Source: Methanobrevibacter sp.
Lineage (GTDB): Archaea > Methanobacteriota > Methanobacteria > Methanobacteriales > Methanobacteriaceae
Assembly: GCA_017646885.1 (NCBI GenBank)
Contig: JAGCLR010000084.1
Coordinates: 1-10,569, forward strand
Direction of reading: 5' to 3'
DNA length: 10,569 bases
The number at the start of each line of letters is the position of its first letter. Positions within the stretch are counted from its first letter, which is position 1. The notes beneath the pieces are model-generated. The model saw only the letters and a list, made by a program, of their open reading frames with translations, did no database searches and was not told the origin of the DNA. Shown here one piece after another: positions 1 through 6,401 of this stretch. The position numbers were made by a program, and so were the translations under genes.

Positions 1-93
1 GTTAAACCAAAAGATAAAAAATTCGAAGACACAGGTAATGTTAAAAAGAACATTGCTAACCTATTCCTTCCAAAAGGCAGAAGGAAAAAATAA
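1..93 (+). CDS. C-terminal tail of an unidentified protein (5' end outside the window)
   Basis: Frame 1 is open from the first base to a TAA at 91-93 and gives the last 30 residues of a protein whose start lies upstream. The tail is strongly basic, with lysine-rich stretches and an ending Gly-Arg-Arg-Lys-Lys. A hairpin plus T-run starts 11 bases after the stop, which supports this being a true gene end. I do not recognise the family from so short a piece. A basic tail fits a nucleic-acid-binding or ribosome-associated protein, or a cytoplasmic tail after a membrane segment, but nothing here decides between them. Confidence 0.7.
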   Translation, partial: VKPKDKKFEDTGNVKKNIANLFLPKGRRKK

Positions 94-103
94 TTTAAAT
101 TTC

Positions 104-140
104 AATTAGAATTCCATTTGGAATTCTCAATTCTTTTTTT
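104..140 (+). terminator. Hairpin plus T-run terminator after the first gene
   Basis: GAATTCC (109-115) and GGAATTC (120-126) pair perfectly around the loop ATTT. The stem extends by A108-T127 and, past a bulged C128, by AATT (104-107) with AATT (129-132). A run of seven T residues (134-140) follows. This has the form of an intrinsic terminator and lies just after the stop at 93. Confidence 0.75.
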
Positions 141-209
141 ATAACCAATATTCTTTTCATTTTAAAAAAAAAAAACAGACTATTTTTAATATATTAATCA
201 CTATTTTTC

Positions 210-302
210 AAAAAAGAAGTAAAAAGCTAAAAGAAGTAAAAAAGAATAAAAAGAGTAAAAAAAGTTAAAAAAAGAAATAAAAAGATTATGTAATAATCTT
301 TT
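210..302 (-). terminator. purP terminator: stop-codon hairpin followed by serial T-tracts
   Basis: On the minus strand, AAAGATTAT-type arms at 280-289 and 293-302 form a perfect 10-base-pair stem with the three-base loop at 290-292. The purP stop codon (286-288) lies inside the stem. Downstream, 284 to 210, the transcript would carry about eight T-tracts of four to seven bases, each broken by one to four other bases (C, A or G). Archaeal polymerase stops at oligo-T tracts, so this is a strong candidate terminator, with or without the hairpin. Confidence 0.7.
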
Positions 303-1377
303 CAAATCCACCATTTTCGAGTGCCATTTTGATTTCACGTGCAACTCTTCTACCCATACTCATACCTTCACCGTATTTAAGGTAACTGTAAGCAGAACCT
401 TCCATGAAAGTATTTGTACCACCGTCAGTTCTTGCACTTGTTTCAAATACAACAACTTCAAGGTTATCGTTTACAAGAGTTTGGATACAGAATGGACCGT
501 TTAAACCAGGTTTTACTAATTCTGCAGCACTTTTAACCAATTTGTCACCGATTTCAAATGCTTGTGGAAGCAATGATTCTCTCATTACAACTGGGTGGTT
601 ACCAGTTACAACATAGGATGGGCTGATATCAATGGATAATTGATCTTTAGCAGGCATTCTTACAAATCCGTCAATACTGGATTCATATCTGCTGTCCATA
701 CCCATAAGTTCCACTTCATCATTCAATGCTGAGTAGAAGTAGTGGATACAGTAGTTACAACCGGATACGTACTCTTCAATGTGAGCTTGTGCTACATCTT
801 CGTCTTCAATCCATCCACGTTCTTTCATTGCATCAATTTTTTCATTAAATTCTTCAGTAGATGATGCTACAAAGTAACCTCTTCCACCTCTTGCTCCAGG
901 GAATTTAACCATTACAGCACGGTCAATTTCTGATGGGTCATCGTATTTCATTGGGATTCTGATTTTACCGTTTACGAGCAATTGTCTTTCTAAGTCTCTT
1001 TCAGCTTCCCATCTTAAGATGTCTCTGTTACCGAACATAGGTACATTGAACTTATCTTCAACATTGTCTAAACCTGCATATGCAACAAAGGATCCATGAG
1101 GGATAACGATTGCATTCATGTCTCTTAATTTTTGTTGAACATCTTCGTTTACAATGTCTTCGAATTTATCTACAATGATATATTCATCTGCAACATCAAA
1201 ACGTTGATAAGGTACTTCTCTACCTTTAGCACAGACAATTGCAGTTCTAAATCCTTCTTGTTTAGCACCGTTAAGAATATGTAAAGAGGTGTGACTACCT
1301 AAAGTAGCAATGGTAATGTTGTCTTTATCATACCCTTCCAAAATCTCCAATATTTTTTCTTTACTAACTTTTCCCAT
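286..1377 (-). CDS. purP: PurP: formate-dependent FAICAR synthetase (5-formaminoimidazole-4-carboxamide ribonucleotide synthetase)
   Basis: PurP joins formate to AICAR using ATP and gives FAICAR, the ninth step of purine synthesis. Many archaea use it in place of the folate-dependent PurH transformylase; it is cytoplasmic. The 363-residue product matches the usual family length of about 360. It has the PurP N-terminal domain (about 1-125, with [11 protein letters not shown] at 25-35), the glycine-rich ATP-grasp loop [13 protein letters not shown] at 157-169, and the catalytic ATP-grasp end [12 protein letters not shown] at 311-322. ATG at 1377 is preceded by AGGAG (complement of 1385-1389) at a seven-base spacing, which supports the start. 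It is transcribed alone, divergently from the phosphodiesterase gene, and ends in a hairpin that covers its stop codon. Assignment is confident from motifs and full-length character; no alignment was run. Confidence 0.95.
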   Translation of the reverse strand: MGKVSKEKILEILEGYDKDNITIATLGSHTSLHILNGAKQEGFRTAIVCAKGREVPYQRFDVADEYIIVDKFEDIVNEDVQQKLRDMNAIVIPHGSFVAYAGLDNVEDKFNVPMFGNRDILRWEAERDLERQLLVNGKIRIPMKYDDPSEIDRAVMVKFPGARGGRGYFVASSTEEFNEKIDAMKERGWIEDEDVAQAHIEEYVSGCNYCIHYFYSALNDEVELMGMDSRYESSIDGFVRMPAKDQLSIDISPSYVVTGNHPVVMRESLLPQAFEIGDKLVKSAAELVKPGLNGPFCIQTLVNDNLEVVVFETSARTDGGTNTFMEGSAYSYLKYGEGMSMGRRVAREIKMALENGGFEKIIT

Positions 1378-1433
1378 TTTTAATCTCCTGAACTAATATT
1401 TTTCAGAAATCATCTAAAGATAAAAATAATTTA

Positions 1434-1490
1434 TCAATAATTATATTATATTTTTATAAACTTATAAAGTTTTATTATTGAAATTTTATT
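1434..1490 (-). promoter_or_regulatory. Candidate purP promoter with dyads and an upstream AAATTTCAAT element
   Basis: Read on the minus strand, CTTTATAAG-like and TTTATAAAAATATA-like TATA candidates lie at about 1449-1470. A perfect dyad, AAACTT-ATA-AAGTTT (1458-1472), sits over the first. Wider arms TCAATAAT (1434-1441) and ATTATTGA (1474-1481) flank it. Upstream, 1476-1490 reads AATAAAATTTCAATA, the same 15 bases found upstream of tmk. Promoter placement fits a leader of about 60 bases with a Shine-Dalgarno site. The regulatory role of the dyads is inference. Confidence 0.4.
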
Positions 1491-1573
1491 CATATAATAT
1501 CAAACAAAAAAATTCATAAAAAATTAATTAATGGAATGAAAAAAATATGTGAAAATAATGATTTTCCAAAAAA

Positions 1574-1590
1574 CTATATAATTTATATTA
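1574..1590 (+). promoter_or_regulatory. Candidate TATA box for the phosphodiesterase-rlmE operon
   Basis: CTATATAATTTATATT after an A-run (1568-1573) is the best TATA-like sequence upstream of the operon. A transcription start about 25 bases on would fall near 1605, leaving a leader of about 65 bases. Weak evidence because the whole region is A/T. Confidence 0.35.
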
Positions 1591-1661
1591 AACAAATCTA
1601 ATATTGTTAGACTAATAAAATAGAATTCCTTTAAAATTCTTAAATTATAACAATTATTAAT

Positions 1662-1665
1662 GTGA
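1662..1665 (+). promoter_or_regulatory. GTGA: alternative GTG start or Shine-Dalgarno core for ATG 1671
   Basis: GTGA is part of the archaeal Shine-Dalgarno consensus (AGGAGGTGA) and stands five bases before ATG 1671. The same GTG could be a start codon three codons upstream, but nothing like a ribosome binding site precedes it. I read it as the binding site for 1671. Confidence 0.45.
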
Positions 1666-1670
1666 AAAAT

Positions 1671-2222
1671 ATGTTAATTGGATTAATATCAGATACTCAT
1701 ATTCCAGATAGAAGAATCAAGCTTCCTGAAAAAGTTTTAGAAATCTTTGAAGGAGTTGATTTGATTATCCATGCAGGAGATATAACCAGCAAAAGCGTTA
1801 TTGATGAATTGGAAGAAATAGCTCCAGTAGTTGCAGTTGAAGGGAATATGGATAGGGTTCATGGAGAGATGGATTTGCCTCCTTCCAGAATAATCGAAGC
1901 GGAAGGCCATAAGATTGGAGTGATCCATGGAGAAGTTTACCCAAGAGGAGACACACAGCAATTATATTATCATGCATTGCAATTGGAAGTGGATATCCTT
2001 GTAAGCGGACATTCACATGTTGCACAGCTTGAAAAGATTAAAAACATCATTTTGGTAAATCCTGGAAGCCCTACAAATCCAAGACTGTCTGATCCATCTG
2101 TTGCATTGATGGAGATAAATGGAAATGAGATTAGCATAGAATTCATTCAAACAGGAAGGCCTGTCTGTTCTGCATTGAATTTTTATGAAGAGAAGGCAAA
2201 AAACGATAAGAAGGAGGGTTAA
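1671..2222 (+). CDS. Calcineurin-like metallophosphoesterase, YfcE/MJ0936 family phosphodiesterase
   Basis: A probable cytoplasmic metal-dependent phosphodiesterase; the physiological substrate of this family in archaea is not settled. The 183-residue product carries the whole metallophosphoesterase motif set: SDTH with Asp8 and His10, HAGD with Asp37, GNMD with Asn59, HG with His86, and GHSH with His114 and His116. These are the expected ligands for a two-metal site. ATG 1671 is preferred over GTG 1662 because it puts Asp8 and His10 where I remember them in M. jannaschii MJ0936, and GTGA at 1662-1665 then serves as ribosome binding site. The GTG start would add three residues. The stop ends one base before the rlmE start, so the two are very probably co-transcribed and translationally coupled. 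No link between the two functions is evident. Confidence 0.88.
   Translation: MLIGLISDTHIPDRRIKLPEKVLEIFEGVDLIIHAGDITSKSVIDELEEIAPVVAVEGNMDRVHGEMDLPPSRIIEAEGHKIGVIHGEVYPRGDTQQLYYHALQLEVDILVSGHSHVAQLEKIKNIILVNPGSPTNPRLSDPSVALMEINGNEISIEFIQTGRPVCSALNFYEEKAKNDKKEG
2211..2218 (+). promoter_or_regulatory. Strong Shine-Dalgarno site for rlmE inside the upstream gene
   Basis: AAGGAGGG lies in the last codons of the phosphodiesterase gene, five bases before ATG 2224. It fixes the rlmE start and argues against the in-frame ATG at 2185, which would add 13 basic residues and has no such site. Confidence 0.85.
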
Positions 2223-2223
2223 A

Positions 2224-2850
2224 ATGGGAAGCAGATGGCAAGTGGAAAAGAAGAATGACCCTTATTACAAAAGAGCTAAAAGTGAAGAGTATCGTTCAAG
2301 AGCATCATTTAAACTTAAGCAACTTGATAAGAAATACAAGATCATTAAGGAAGGAGACACTGTAGTGGACTTAGGCGCTGCTCCAGGAGGATGGTCTCAA
2401 GTGGCATTGGAAAAGGTAGGTGAAGAGGGAATCGTTGTAGGAGTTGATTTAAATAGAATCAAACCATTCCACGAACCTAATTACTACGGAATTAGAGGAG
2501 ACTTTACAAAAGACATAGTTCAGGAAAAGATTATGGAATTGACAAACGGTAAAGTGAAAGTCCTGATGTCAGATGCTGCACCTTCATTAACTGGAGTGAA
2601 AGACCTCGATCATTTAAGGTCTGTAGACCTTGTTGAAACAGTGTTTAAGATTGCAGACAATATCCTTGAAACTGAAGGGAATTTGGTAATCAAGGCATTT
2701 CAAGGGTCAGAATACAAACGTCTTTTAGATAGCATAAAATACGATTTCAGAAAAGTGAAATCAACCAAACCTCCATCATCAAGACAAAAAAGCAAGGAAA
2801 TGTATATTGTAGGATTAGGTTATAGGAAAGGACCTAAAAAGAAAAAATAA
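2224..2850 (+). CDS. rlmE: RlmE/FtsJ-type 23S rRNA (uridine-2'-O)-methyltransferase
   Basis: It uses S-adenosylmethionine to methylate a uridine ribose in the large-subunit rRNA A-loop (the position of E. coli U2552), a late step of 50S assembly. The product is 208 residues, close to the bacterial enzyme. YRSRASFKL with Lys30, the SAM-binding loop VDLGAAPGGW (48-57), SDAAP with Asp117, VIKAFQG with Lys157 and KSKEMYIVG with Glu192 supply the full K-D-K-E catalytic tetrad of this family. The C-terminus is a lysine-rich tail (KGPKKKK). The start at 2224 is set by the AAGGAGGG site; an in-frame ATG at 2185 lies inside the previous gene. It is the second gene of a two-gene operon with the phosphodiesterase. 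The only T-tracts after it are weak ones at 2866-2893. An archaeal FtsJ could instead act on tRNA, but the short protein without extra domains fits the RlmE type. Confidence 0.92.
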   Translation: MGSRWQVEKKNDPYYKRAKSEEYRSRASFKLKQLDKKYKIIKEGDTVVDLGAAPGGWSQVALEKVGEEGIVVGVDLNRIKPFHEPNYYGIRGDFTKDIVQEKIMELTNGKVKVLMSDAAPSLTGVKDLDHLRSVDLVETVFKIADNILETEGNLVIKAFQGSEYKRLLDSIKYDFRKVKSTKPPSSRQKSKEMYIVGLGYRKGPKKKK

Positions 2851-2894
2851 TTACTGAAATAAAAATTTTTTAAAAATAGTTTTAAATAGTTTAA

Positions 2895-2941
2895 AAATGT
2901 TAAAAATAAAAAAAGAAAGTTAAATAAAAAATTTATTTAAC
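2895..2941 (-). terminator. Hairpin terminator overlapping the stop of the membrane-protein gene
   Basis: GTTAAATAAA (2919-2928) and TTTATTTAAC (2932-2941) are perfect inverted repeats of ten bases around a three-base loop. On the minus strand the stem includes the stop codon (2933-2935) and the last two sense codons. T-tracts follow at once (2895-2918 read on the minus strand), which is the classic form of an intrinsic terminator. It also lies opposite the end of the convergent rlmE transcript. Confidence 0.75.
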
Positions 2942-3364
2942 TGATAAACTGTTATAAGCTTCTTGAGCTATTTTTAAATCGTCTTTTGCTAGTTGTAATC
3001 TCTTATCAACTTCTGAAGCTGGTTTACTCATAGATAATGCACTTTCAACATCACTTATATCATTTTTAACTCTCACAAGTTCCACTTGTGCATTCACATA
3101 TTCTCTTTCTAAAGTGATATTGTCCATCATATAAATCTTATTACCAGTTTCATTATATTGAACTTCCAAATTAGAGTAATTGGTTTTCAATTCAGCTAAC
3201 TGGTCATATTGAGTGCCTGAAGAAATTCCCCCAGTTAAACTGGAAGAAACTACGCTAAAACCAACATAAGCAACTGCAGCAACAGTAGCTATAATCATTA
3301 TCACTCCTAAAACAGAAATTAACATAGAAGTTGATTTGAATAGACTCAATCTTGATTTTTTCAT
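2933..3364 (-). CDS. Small membrane-anchored protein with predicted extracellular coiled coil (unknown function)
   Basis: I do not recognise this 143-residue protein. It starts with a basic N-terminus (KK, R, K in residues 2-10), followed by one long hydrophobic segment, about 14-40, rich in I, V, A and M. A Ser/Gly linker (41-50) leads to a polar region (52-140) with regularly spaced Leu, Val and Tyr, typical of helical coiled coil. The positive-inside rule puts the C-terminal part outside the cell. Three N-glycosylation sequons, Asn62-Tyr-Ser, Asn71-Glu-Thr and Asn82-Ile-Thr, fit an exposed archaeal surface protein. There is no pilin-type peptidase motif before the hydrophobic stretch, so I do not call it a pilin. 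GGTGA (complement of 3369-3373) stands four bases before the ATG. It is a single gene, divergent from mcm and convergent with rlmE; its terminator hairpin overlaps the stop. A role in cell-envelope organisation is possible but unproven. Confidence 0.75.
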   Translation of the reverse strand: MKKSRLSLFKSTSMLISVLGVIMIIATVAAVAYVGFSVVSSSLTGGISSGTQYDQLAELKTNYSNLEVQYNETGNKIYMMDNITLEREYVNAQVELVRVKNDISDVESALSMSKPASEVDKRLQLAKDDLKIAQEAYNSLSVK

Positions 3365-3456
3365 AAATTCACCATAATATTATTTAAAAAGTAAATAGCA
3401 TTATTATTACTTTTAAAATTACACCTATTTAAAATTATCAATTTATATTAGGATTT

Positions 3457-3538
3457 TAACGAAATCAGAACAATCTTCCAATGAAAATCTACCAATTTTA
3501 ATGAAAAAAATATAACGAAACAAGAACAATATTTCAAT
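3457..3538. repeat. Imperfect direct repeat in the mcm upstream region, 56-base offset
   Basis: TAACGAAATCAGAACAATCT... at 3457-3482 and TAACGAAACAAGAACAATAT... at 3513-3538 agree at 22 of 26 positions. Both copies lie in the divergent region between the membrane-protein gene and mcm. The copies contain the few G and C bases of an otherwise A/T-rich gap, so they stand out. They are candidate protein-binding sites for either promoter. Confidence 0.6.
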
Positions 3539-3572
3539 ATGATTTTAATAAAAAATTGAAAAATTAATTAAA

Positions 3573-3581
3573 CTTTTATAA
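3573..3581 (+). promoter_or_regulatory. TATA box of mcm (probably leaderless)
   Basis: CTTTTATAA, after AATTAA, lies about 26-34 bases before ATG 3607. Archaeal transcription starts about 25 bases after the TATA centre, so the message would begin within a few bases of the ATG. No Shine-Dalgarno sequence lies between, which agrees with a leaderless mRNA. Confidence 0.5.
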
Positions 3582-3606
3582 TATTAAATATAAAAACTAT
3601 ATTACA

Positions 3607-5613
3607 ATGAATTCCACTAACAAAACAAAAACATCACTTGCAAAATTTGAAGAATTTTTCTCAACAATTTACAAGGATGATGTATTTGAAATTTTAGAAA
3701 AATATCCTGATGAAAGGTCACTTACAGTCAATTATGAAGACTTAGAGATGTTTGATCCTGATTTAGCTGATTTATTGATAACAAAGCCTGATGAGGTTAT
3801 TGCAGCTTCACAAAAGGCTATTAAAAATATCGATCCATTAATGAAGGAAGATATGGAATTGAACATCAGATTTGAAAATCTTACAAACAACATTCCATTA
3901 AGCGATCTCTTAAGTAAATATATCGGTAACTTTGTATCTGCTGATGGAATTATAAGAAAAACTGATGAGATTCGTCCACGTATTGAAACAGCAAAATTTG
4001 AATGTAGAAGTTGCATGAGAATACATGAAGTGGAACAACACTCCGGAAACCATATTACAGATCCTTCATTATGTAGTGAATGTGGTGGAAGATCCTTTAG
4101 ACTGCTTCAAGAGGAATCCATATACATTGATACACAAAATGCTAGAATGCAGGAACCTTTGGAAAACCTGTCTGGAGGAACCGAGCCAAAACAAATGCTT
4201 TTGGTTTTAGAAGATGATTTGGTAGATGAATTGAATCCTGGAGATAAAGTCAGAATCACAGGAACCCTAAAGACATTTAGGGAAGAGAGAAGTGGAAAAT
4301 TCAAAAACTACATCTATGTAAATCATATTGAACCATTGGAACAGGAATTTGAGGAACTGGAACTTAGTGAAGAGGATGAAGAGAGAATCTTGGAATTATC
4401 CAGAGACCCTCATATACACGATAAAATCATTAATTCAACAGCCCCATCTATCAAAGGTCACAGAGATGTAAAGGAAGCTATTGCATTACAGCTCTTTGGT
4501 GGAACAGTGCAACAATTAGAGGATGGAACTCGTTTAAGAGGAGATCTTCACATTCTTATTGTCGGGGATCCAGGTATCGGTAAGTCCCAAATACTTAAAT
4601 ACGTTTCAAAATTAGCTCCAAGAAGTGTTTACACCAGCGGTAAAGGTACATCCGGTGCTGGATTAACTGCAGCGGCAGTTAGAGATGAACTTGGAGGATG
4701 GTCTCTTGAAGCAGGTGCATTGGTACTTGGGGACCAAGGTAACGTATGTGTTGACGAATTGGATAAGATGCGTTCAGAAGACAGATCTGCACTTCACGAA
4801 GCATTGGAACAGCAAACAGTAAGTATTGCAAAAGCAGGAATCATGGCAACATTGAATACAAGATGTTCCGTTCTTGCAGCTGCAAACCCTAAATTTGGTA
4901 CATTTGACCAGTATAAAACATTAGCAAACCAAATTGACTTACCTTCACCAATTCTTTCACGTTTCGATTTGATTTTTGTAATCGAAGACAAGCCAAATGT
5001 TGAAAAGGATAGGGAATTGGCTCAACACATTCTTAAGACTCACCAATTCTCTAACATAGAATATGATATAGAGCCTGAACTCTTGAGAAAATATATTGCT
5101 TATGCACGTAAAAATGTCCATCCTGTACTTACAGATGAAGCAAATAAGGTATTGGAAGAGTTTTATGTATCTGTGAGAACTGGAGGCATGGAAGAGGGAA
5201 CTCCTGTACCTATCACTCCAAGGCAATTGGAAGCAACCATTCGTTTAGCTGAAGCTAGTGCAAAACTACAACTTAAAAACGAGGTGGAAGCTTCAGATGC
5301 CCATAGAGCAATCAACTTGCAAAGAAGATGTTTAGAGAAAATCGGAATGGATCCTGACACCGGTAAAATCGATATTGCAAGAGTTGAAGGAAGAACTCCT
5401 ACATCTGAAAGAGATAAGATGCGTGTAGTGCAAGAAGCGATTAAAGCATTGGAAGAAGAATTCGTTGAAGTTCCAGTGAATATCCTAAAAGATCATCTTG
5501 TTGAAAACCACGAGATGAGTGAAGAGAAAACAGATGAAATCTTAAGAATACTCCGCTCTAAAGGAATCATTTATGAACCTCATCACGGCGTGGTAAAAAG
5601 ACTGGAAGATTAG
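3607..5613 (+). CDS. mcm: MCM replicative DNA helicase
   Basis: This is the archaeal counterpart of eukaryotic MCM2-7, a hexameric ATP-driven 3'-5' helicase that unwinds DNA at the replication fork. The 668 residues match the usual archaeal length; the M. thermautotrophicus protein has 666. In order: N-terminal helical domain (about 1-95); zinc-binding loop with Cys133, Cys136, Cys156 and Cys159; OB-fold region to about 250; AAA+ module (about 265-500) with Walker A GDPGIGKS (320-327, Lys326), Walker B CVDELDKM (381-388, Asp383/Glu384), the pre-sensor hairpin near Lys409, sensor 1 Asn427, the arginine finger in LSRFD (Arg452) and sensor 2 near Arg539; and a C-terminal winged helix (about 600-668). 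No intein interrupts it. There is no Shine-Dalgarno site; a TATA box 30 bases upstream suggests a leaderless message. It is followed by a strong hairpin terminator, so it is probably transcribed alone although translation genes follow. Confidence 0.98.
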   Translation: MNSTNKTKTSLAKFEEFFSTIYKDDVFEILEKYPDERSLTVNYEDLEMFDPDLADLLITKPDEVIAASQKAIKNIDPLMKEDMELNIRFENLTNNIPLSDLLSKYIGNFVSADGIIRKTDEIRPRIETAKFECRSCMRIHEVEQHSGNHITDPSLCSECGGRSFRLLQEESIYIDTQNARMQEPLENLSGGTEPKQMLLVLEDDLVDELNPGDKVRITGTLKTFREERSGKFKNYIYVNHIEPLEQEFEELELSEEDEERILELSRDPHIHDKIINSTAPSIKGHRDVKEAIALQLFGGTVQQLEDGTRLRGDLHILIVGDPGIGKSQILKYVSKLAPRSVYTSGKGTSGAGLTAAAVRDELGGWSLEAGALVLGDQGNVCVDELDKMRSEDRSALHEALEQQTVSIAKAGIMATLNTRCSVLAAANPKFGTFDQYKTLANQIDLPSPILSRFDLIFVIEDKPNVEKDRELAQHILKTHQFSNIEYDIEPELLRKYIAYARKNVHPVLTDEANKVLEEFYVSVRTGGMEEGTPVPITPRQLEATIRLAEASAKLQLKNEVEASDAHRAINLQRRCLEKIGMDPDTGKIDIARVEGRTPTSERDKMRVVQEAIKALEEEFVEVPVNILKDHLVENHEMSEEKTDEILRILRSKGIIYEPHHGVVKRLED

Positions 5614-5648
5614 AACAGTACAAAAGACTGTAAATAAAATTAAATTTT

Positions 5649-5688
5649 ATGCTTGATAATTATCAAGCATTTTTCTATTTTTTATTTT
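5649..5688 (+). terminator. mcm terminator: 22-base perfect palindrome plus T-tracts
   Basis: Bases 5649-5670 are a perfect palindrome with the arm ATGCTTGATAA, giving a stem of nine pairs with a TAAT-type loop. It is followed by TTTT, C, TA and further T-runs to 5688. A smaller hairpin (ACAGT 5615-5619 with ACTGT 5627-5631) lies between it and the mcm stop. Confidence 0.8.
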
Positions 5689-5690
5689 CA

Positions 5691-5707
5691 AAATTTCAAT
5701 GAAATTT
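5691..5707. promoter_or_regulatory. Inverted repeat AAATTTCA-A-TGAAATTT upstream of aIF2 beta
   Basis: A perfect eight-base dyad with a one-base centre, between the mcm terminator and the aIF2 beta promoter region. Its left half contains AAATTTCAAT, which also occurs (reverse strand) upstream of purP and tmk. Possible operator; function is inferred only from position and symmetry. Confidence 0.3.
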
Positions 5708-5820
5708 CATATATGATTTATCAAAATAATAAGATTTTTCTTTATATAAATTATTATATAATAAATACATTAATAAATGATAAAACATATATTTTATATT
5801 AATATAACTCAAATACTAAT

Positions 5821-5830
5821 TTTATATAAC
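5821..5830 (+). promoter_or_regulatory. Candidate TATA box for aIF2 beta
   Basis: TTTATATAAC is a close fit to the methanogen TATA consensus and would give a leader of about 45 bases before ATG 5897. A similar TTTATATAAA at 5741-5750 is an alternative and would imply a leader of about 130 bases. Confidence 0.4.
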
Positions 5831-5896
5831 TAGTCATAAATTTTATTTGATTATACTTACTTACAATTAATTTTATTAATCCAAAGAGGTGAAAGA

Positions 5897-6304
5897 ATGG
5901 ACGATTATGAAAACTTATTAAACAGAGCTATTGATCAATTGCCTCCTGAGGTATTTGAAACAAAAAGATTTGAACCTGTAAAGGCATACTCTGTTATTCA
6001 AGGTAATAGAACCTTTATTCAAAATTTCAAAGATGTGGCAGACTCATTAAACAGAGACCCACAACACGTATTAAAATACTTATTAAGAGAATTAGGTACT
6101 GCAGGTAACTTAGAAGGAGTAAGAGCAATCTTGCAAGGTAAATTCAATCATTTCTTAATCAATGAGAGAATCGATGAATACATTGAAAAATATGTTATCT
6201 GCCATGAATGTAACAGGCCAGATACTCAAATCATAAGAGAAGACAGAATCTTTATCTTAAAATGTGCAGCATGTGGTGCAAAAGCTCCACTTAAACCATT
6301 ATAA
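5897..6304 (+). CDS. eif2b: Translation initiation factor aIF2 beta subunit
   Basis: The beta subunit of the heterotrimeric initiation factor aIF2, which carries methionyl initiator tRNA to the small ribosomal subunit. The 135 residues match the archaeal family. The N-terminal helix (about 3-15) is the expected contact with the gamma subunit. A central alpha/beta domain (about 35-98) includes GNRTFIQNF (36-44). The C-terminal zinc ribbon has Cys102, Cys105, Cys123 and Cys126 in [11 protein letters not shown] and LKCAACGA. The start is fixed by GAGGTGA at 5886-5892, four bases before ATG, one of the best ribosome binding sites in the window. A T-rich stretch follows the stop. In archaea the gene commonly lies next to nmd3, as here. 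A split eIF5-like protein would be the only alternative, but the archaeal length and ending argue for aIF2 beta. Confidence 0.96.
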   Translation: MDDYENLLNRAIDQLPPEVFETKRFEPVKAYSVIQGNRTFIQNFKDVADSLNRDPQHVLKYLLRELGTAGNLEGVRAILQGKFNHFLINERIDEYIEKYVICHECNRPDTQIIREDRIFILKCAACGAKAPLKPL

Positions 6305-6305
6305 T

Positions 6306-6331
6306 TTCTCTTCTTTTATTTTTTTATTTTT
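6306..6331 (+). terminator. Oligo-T terminator after aIF2 beta
   Basis: A nearly pure T/C stretch (TTTCTCTTCTTTTATTTTTTTA...) begins right after the stop at 6304. There is no stem-loop of note, unlike the other terminators in the window. It suggests that nmd3 is at least partly transcribed from its own promoter. Confidence 0.5.
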
Positions 6332-6401
6332 ATAAATTCAAATAGCTATTTAAACTTAGATTATTGTTTTATCAATTTTTACATCATATGAGTGTTTTAA
6401 A

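Noticed and set aside
210..284. A-rich repeats as CRISPR array or coding repeat
   Set aside because: The units are only 8-12 bases, low-complexity and unequal, with no spacers; they read as T-tract terminators on the other strand.
404..616. Plus-strand open frame of 70 codons inside purP
   Set aside because: It lies wholly antisense to the conserved ATP-grasp region of purP and has no promoter or ribosome binding site.
2185..2223. Earlier in-frame ATG for rlmE
   Set aside because: It lies inside the phosphodiesterase gene; the AAGGAGGG site at 2211-2218 clearly serves ATG 2224.
3457..3538. Origin of replication with origin-recognition boxes near mcm
   Set aside because: The repeats do not resemble the G-rich or TTACACTTGAAA-like boxes I know from archaea, and no orc1/cdc6 gene is in the window.
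3607..5613. Intein in MCM, which occurs in some archaea at the Walker A or downstream sites
   Set aside because: The motifs run without interruption and the length is normal.
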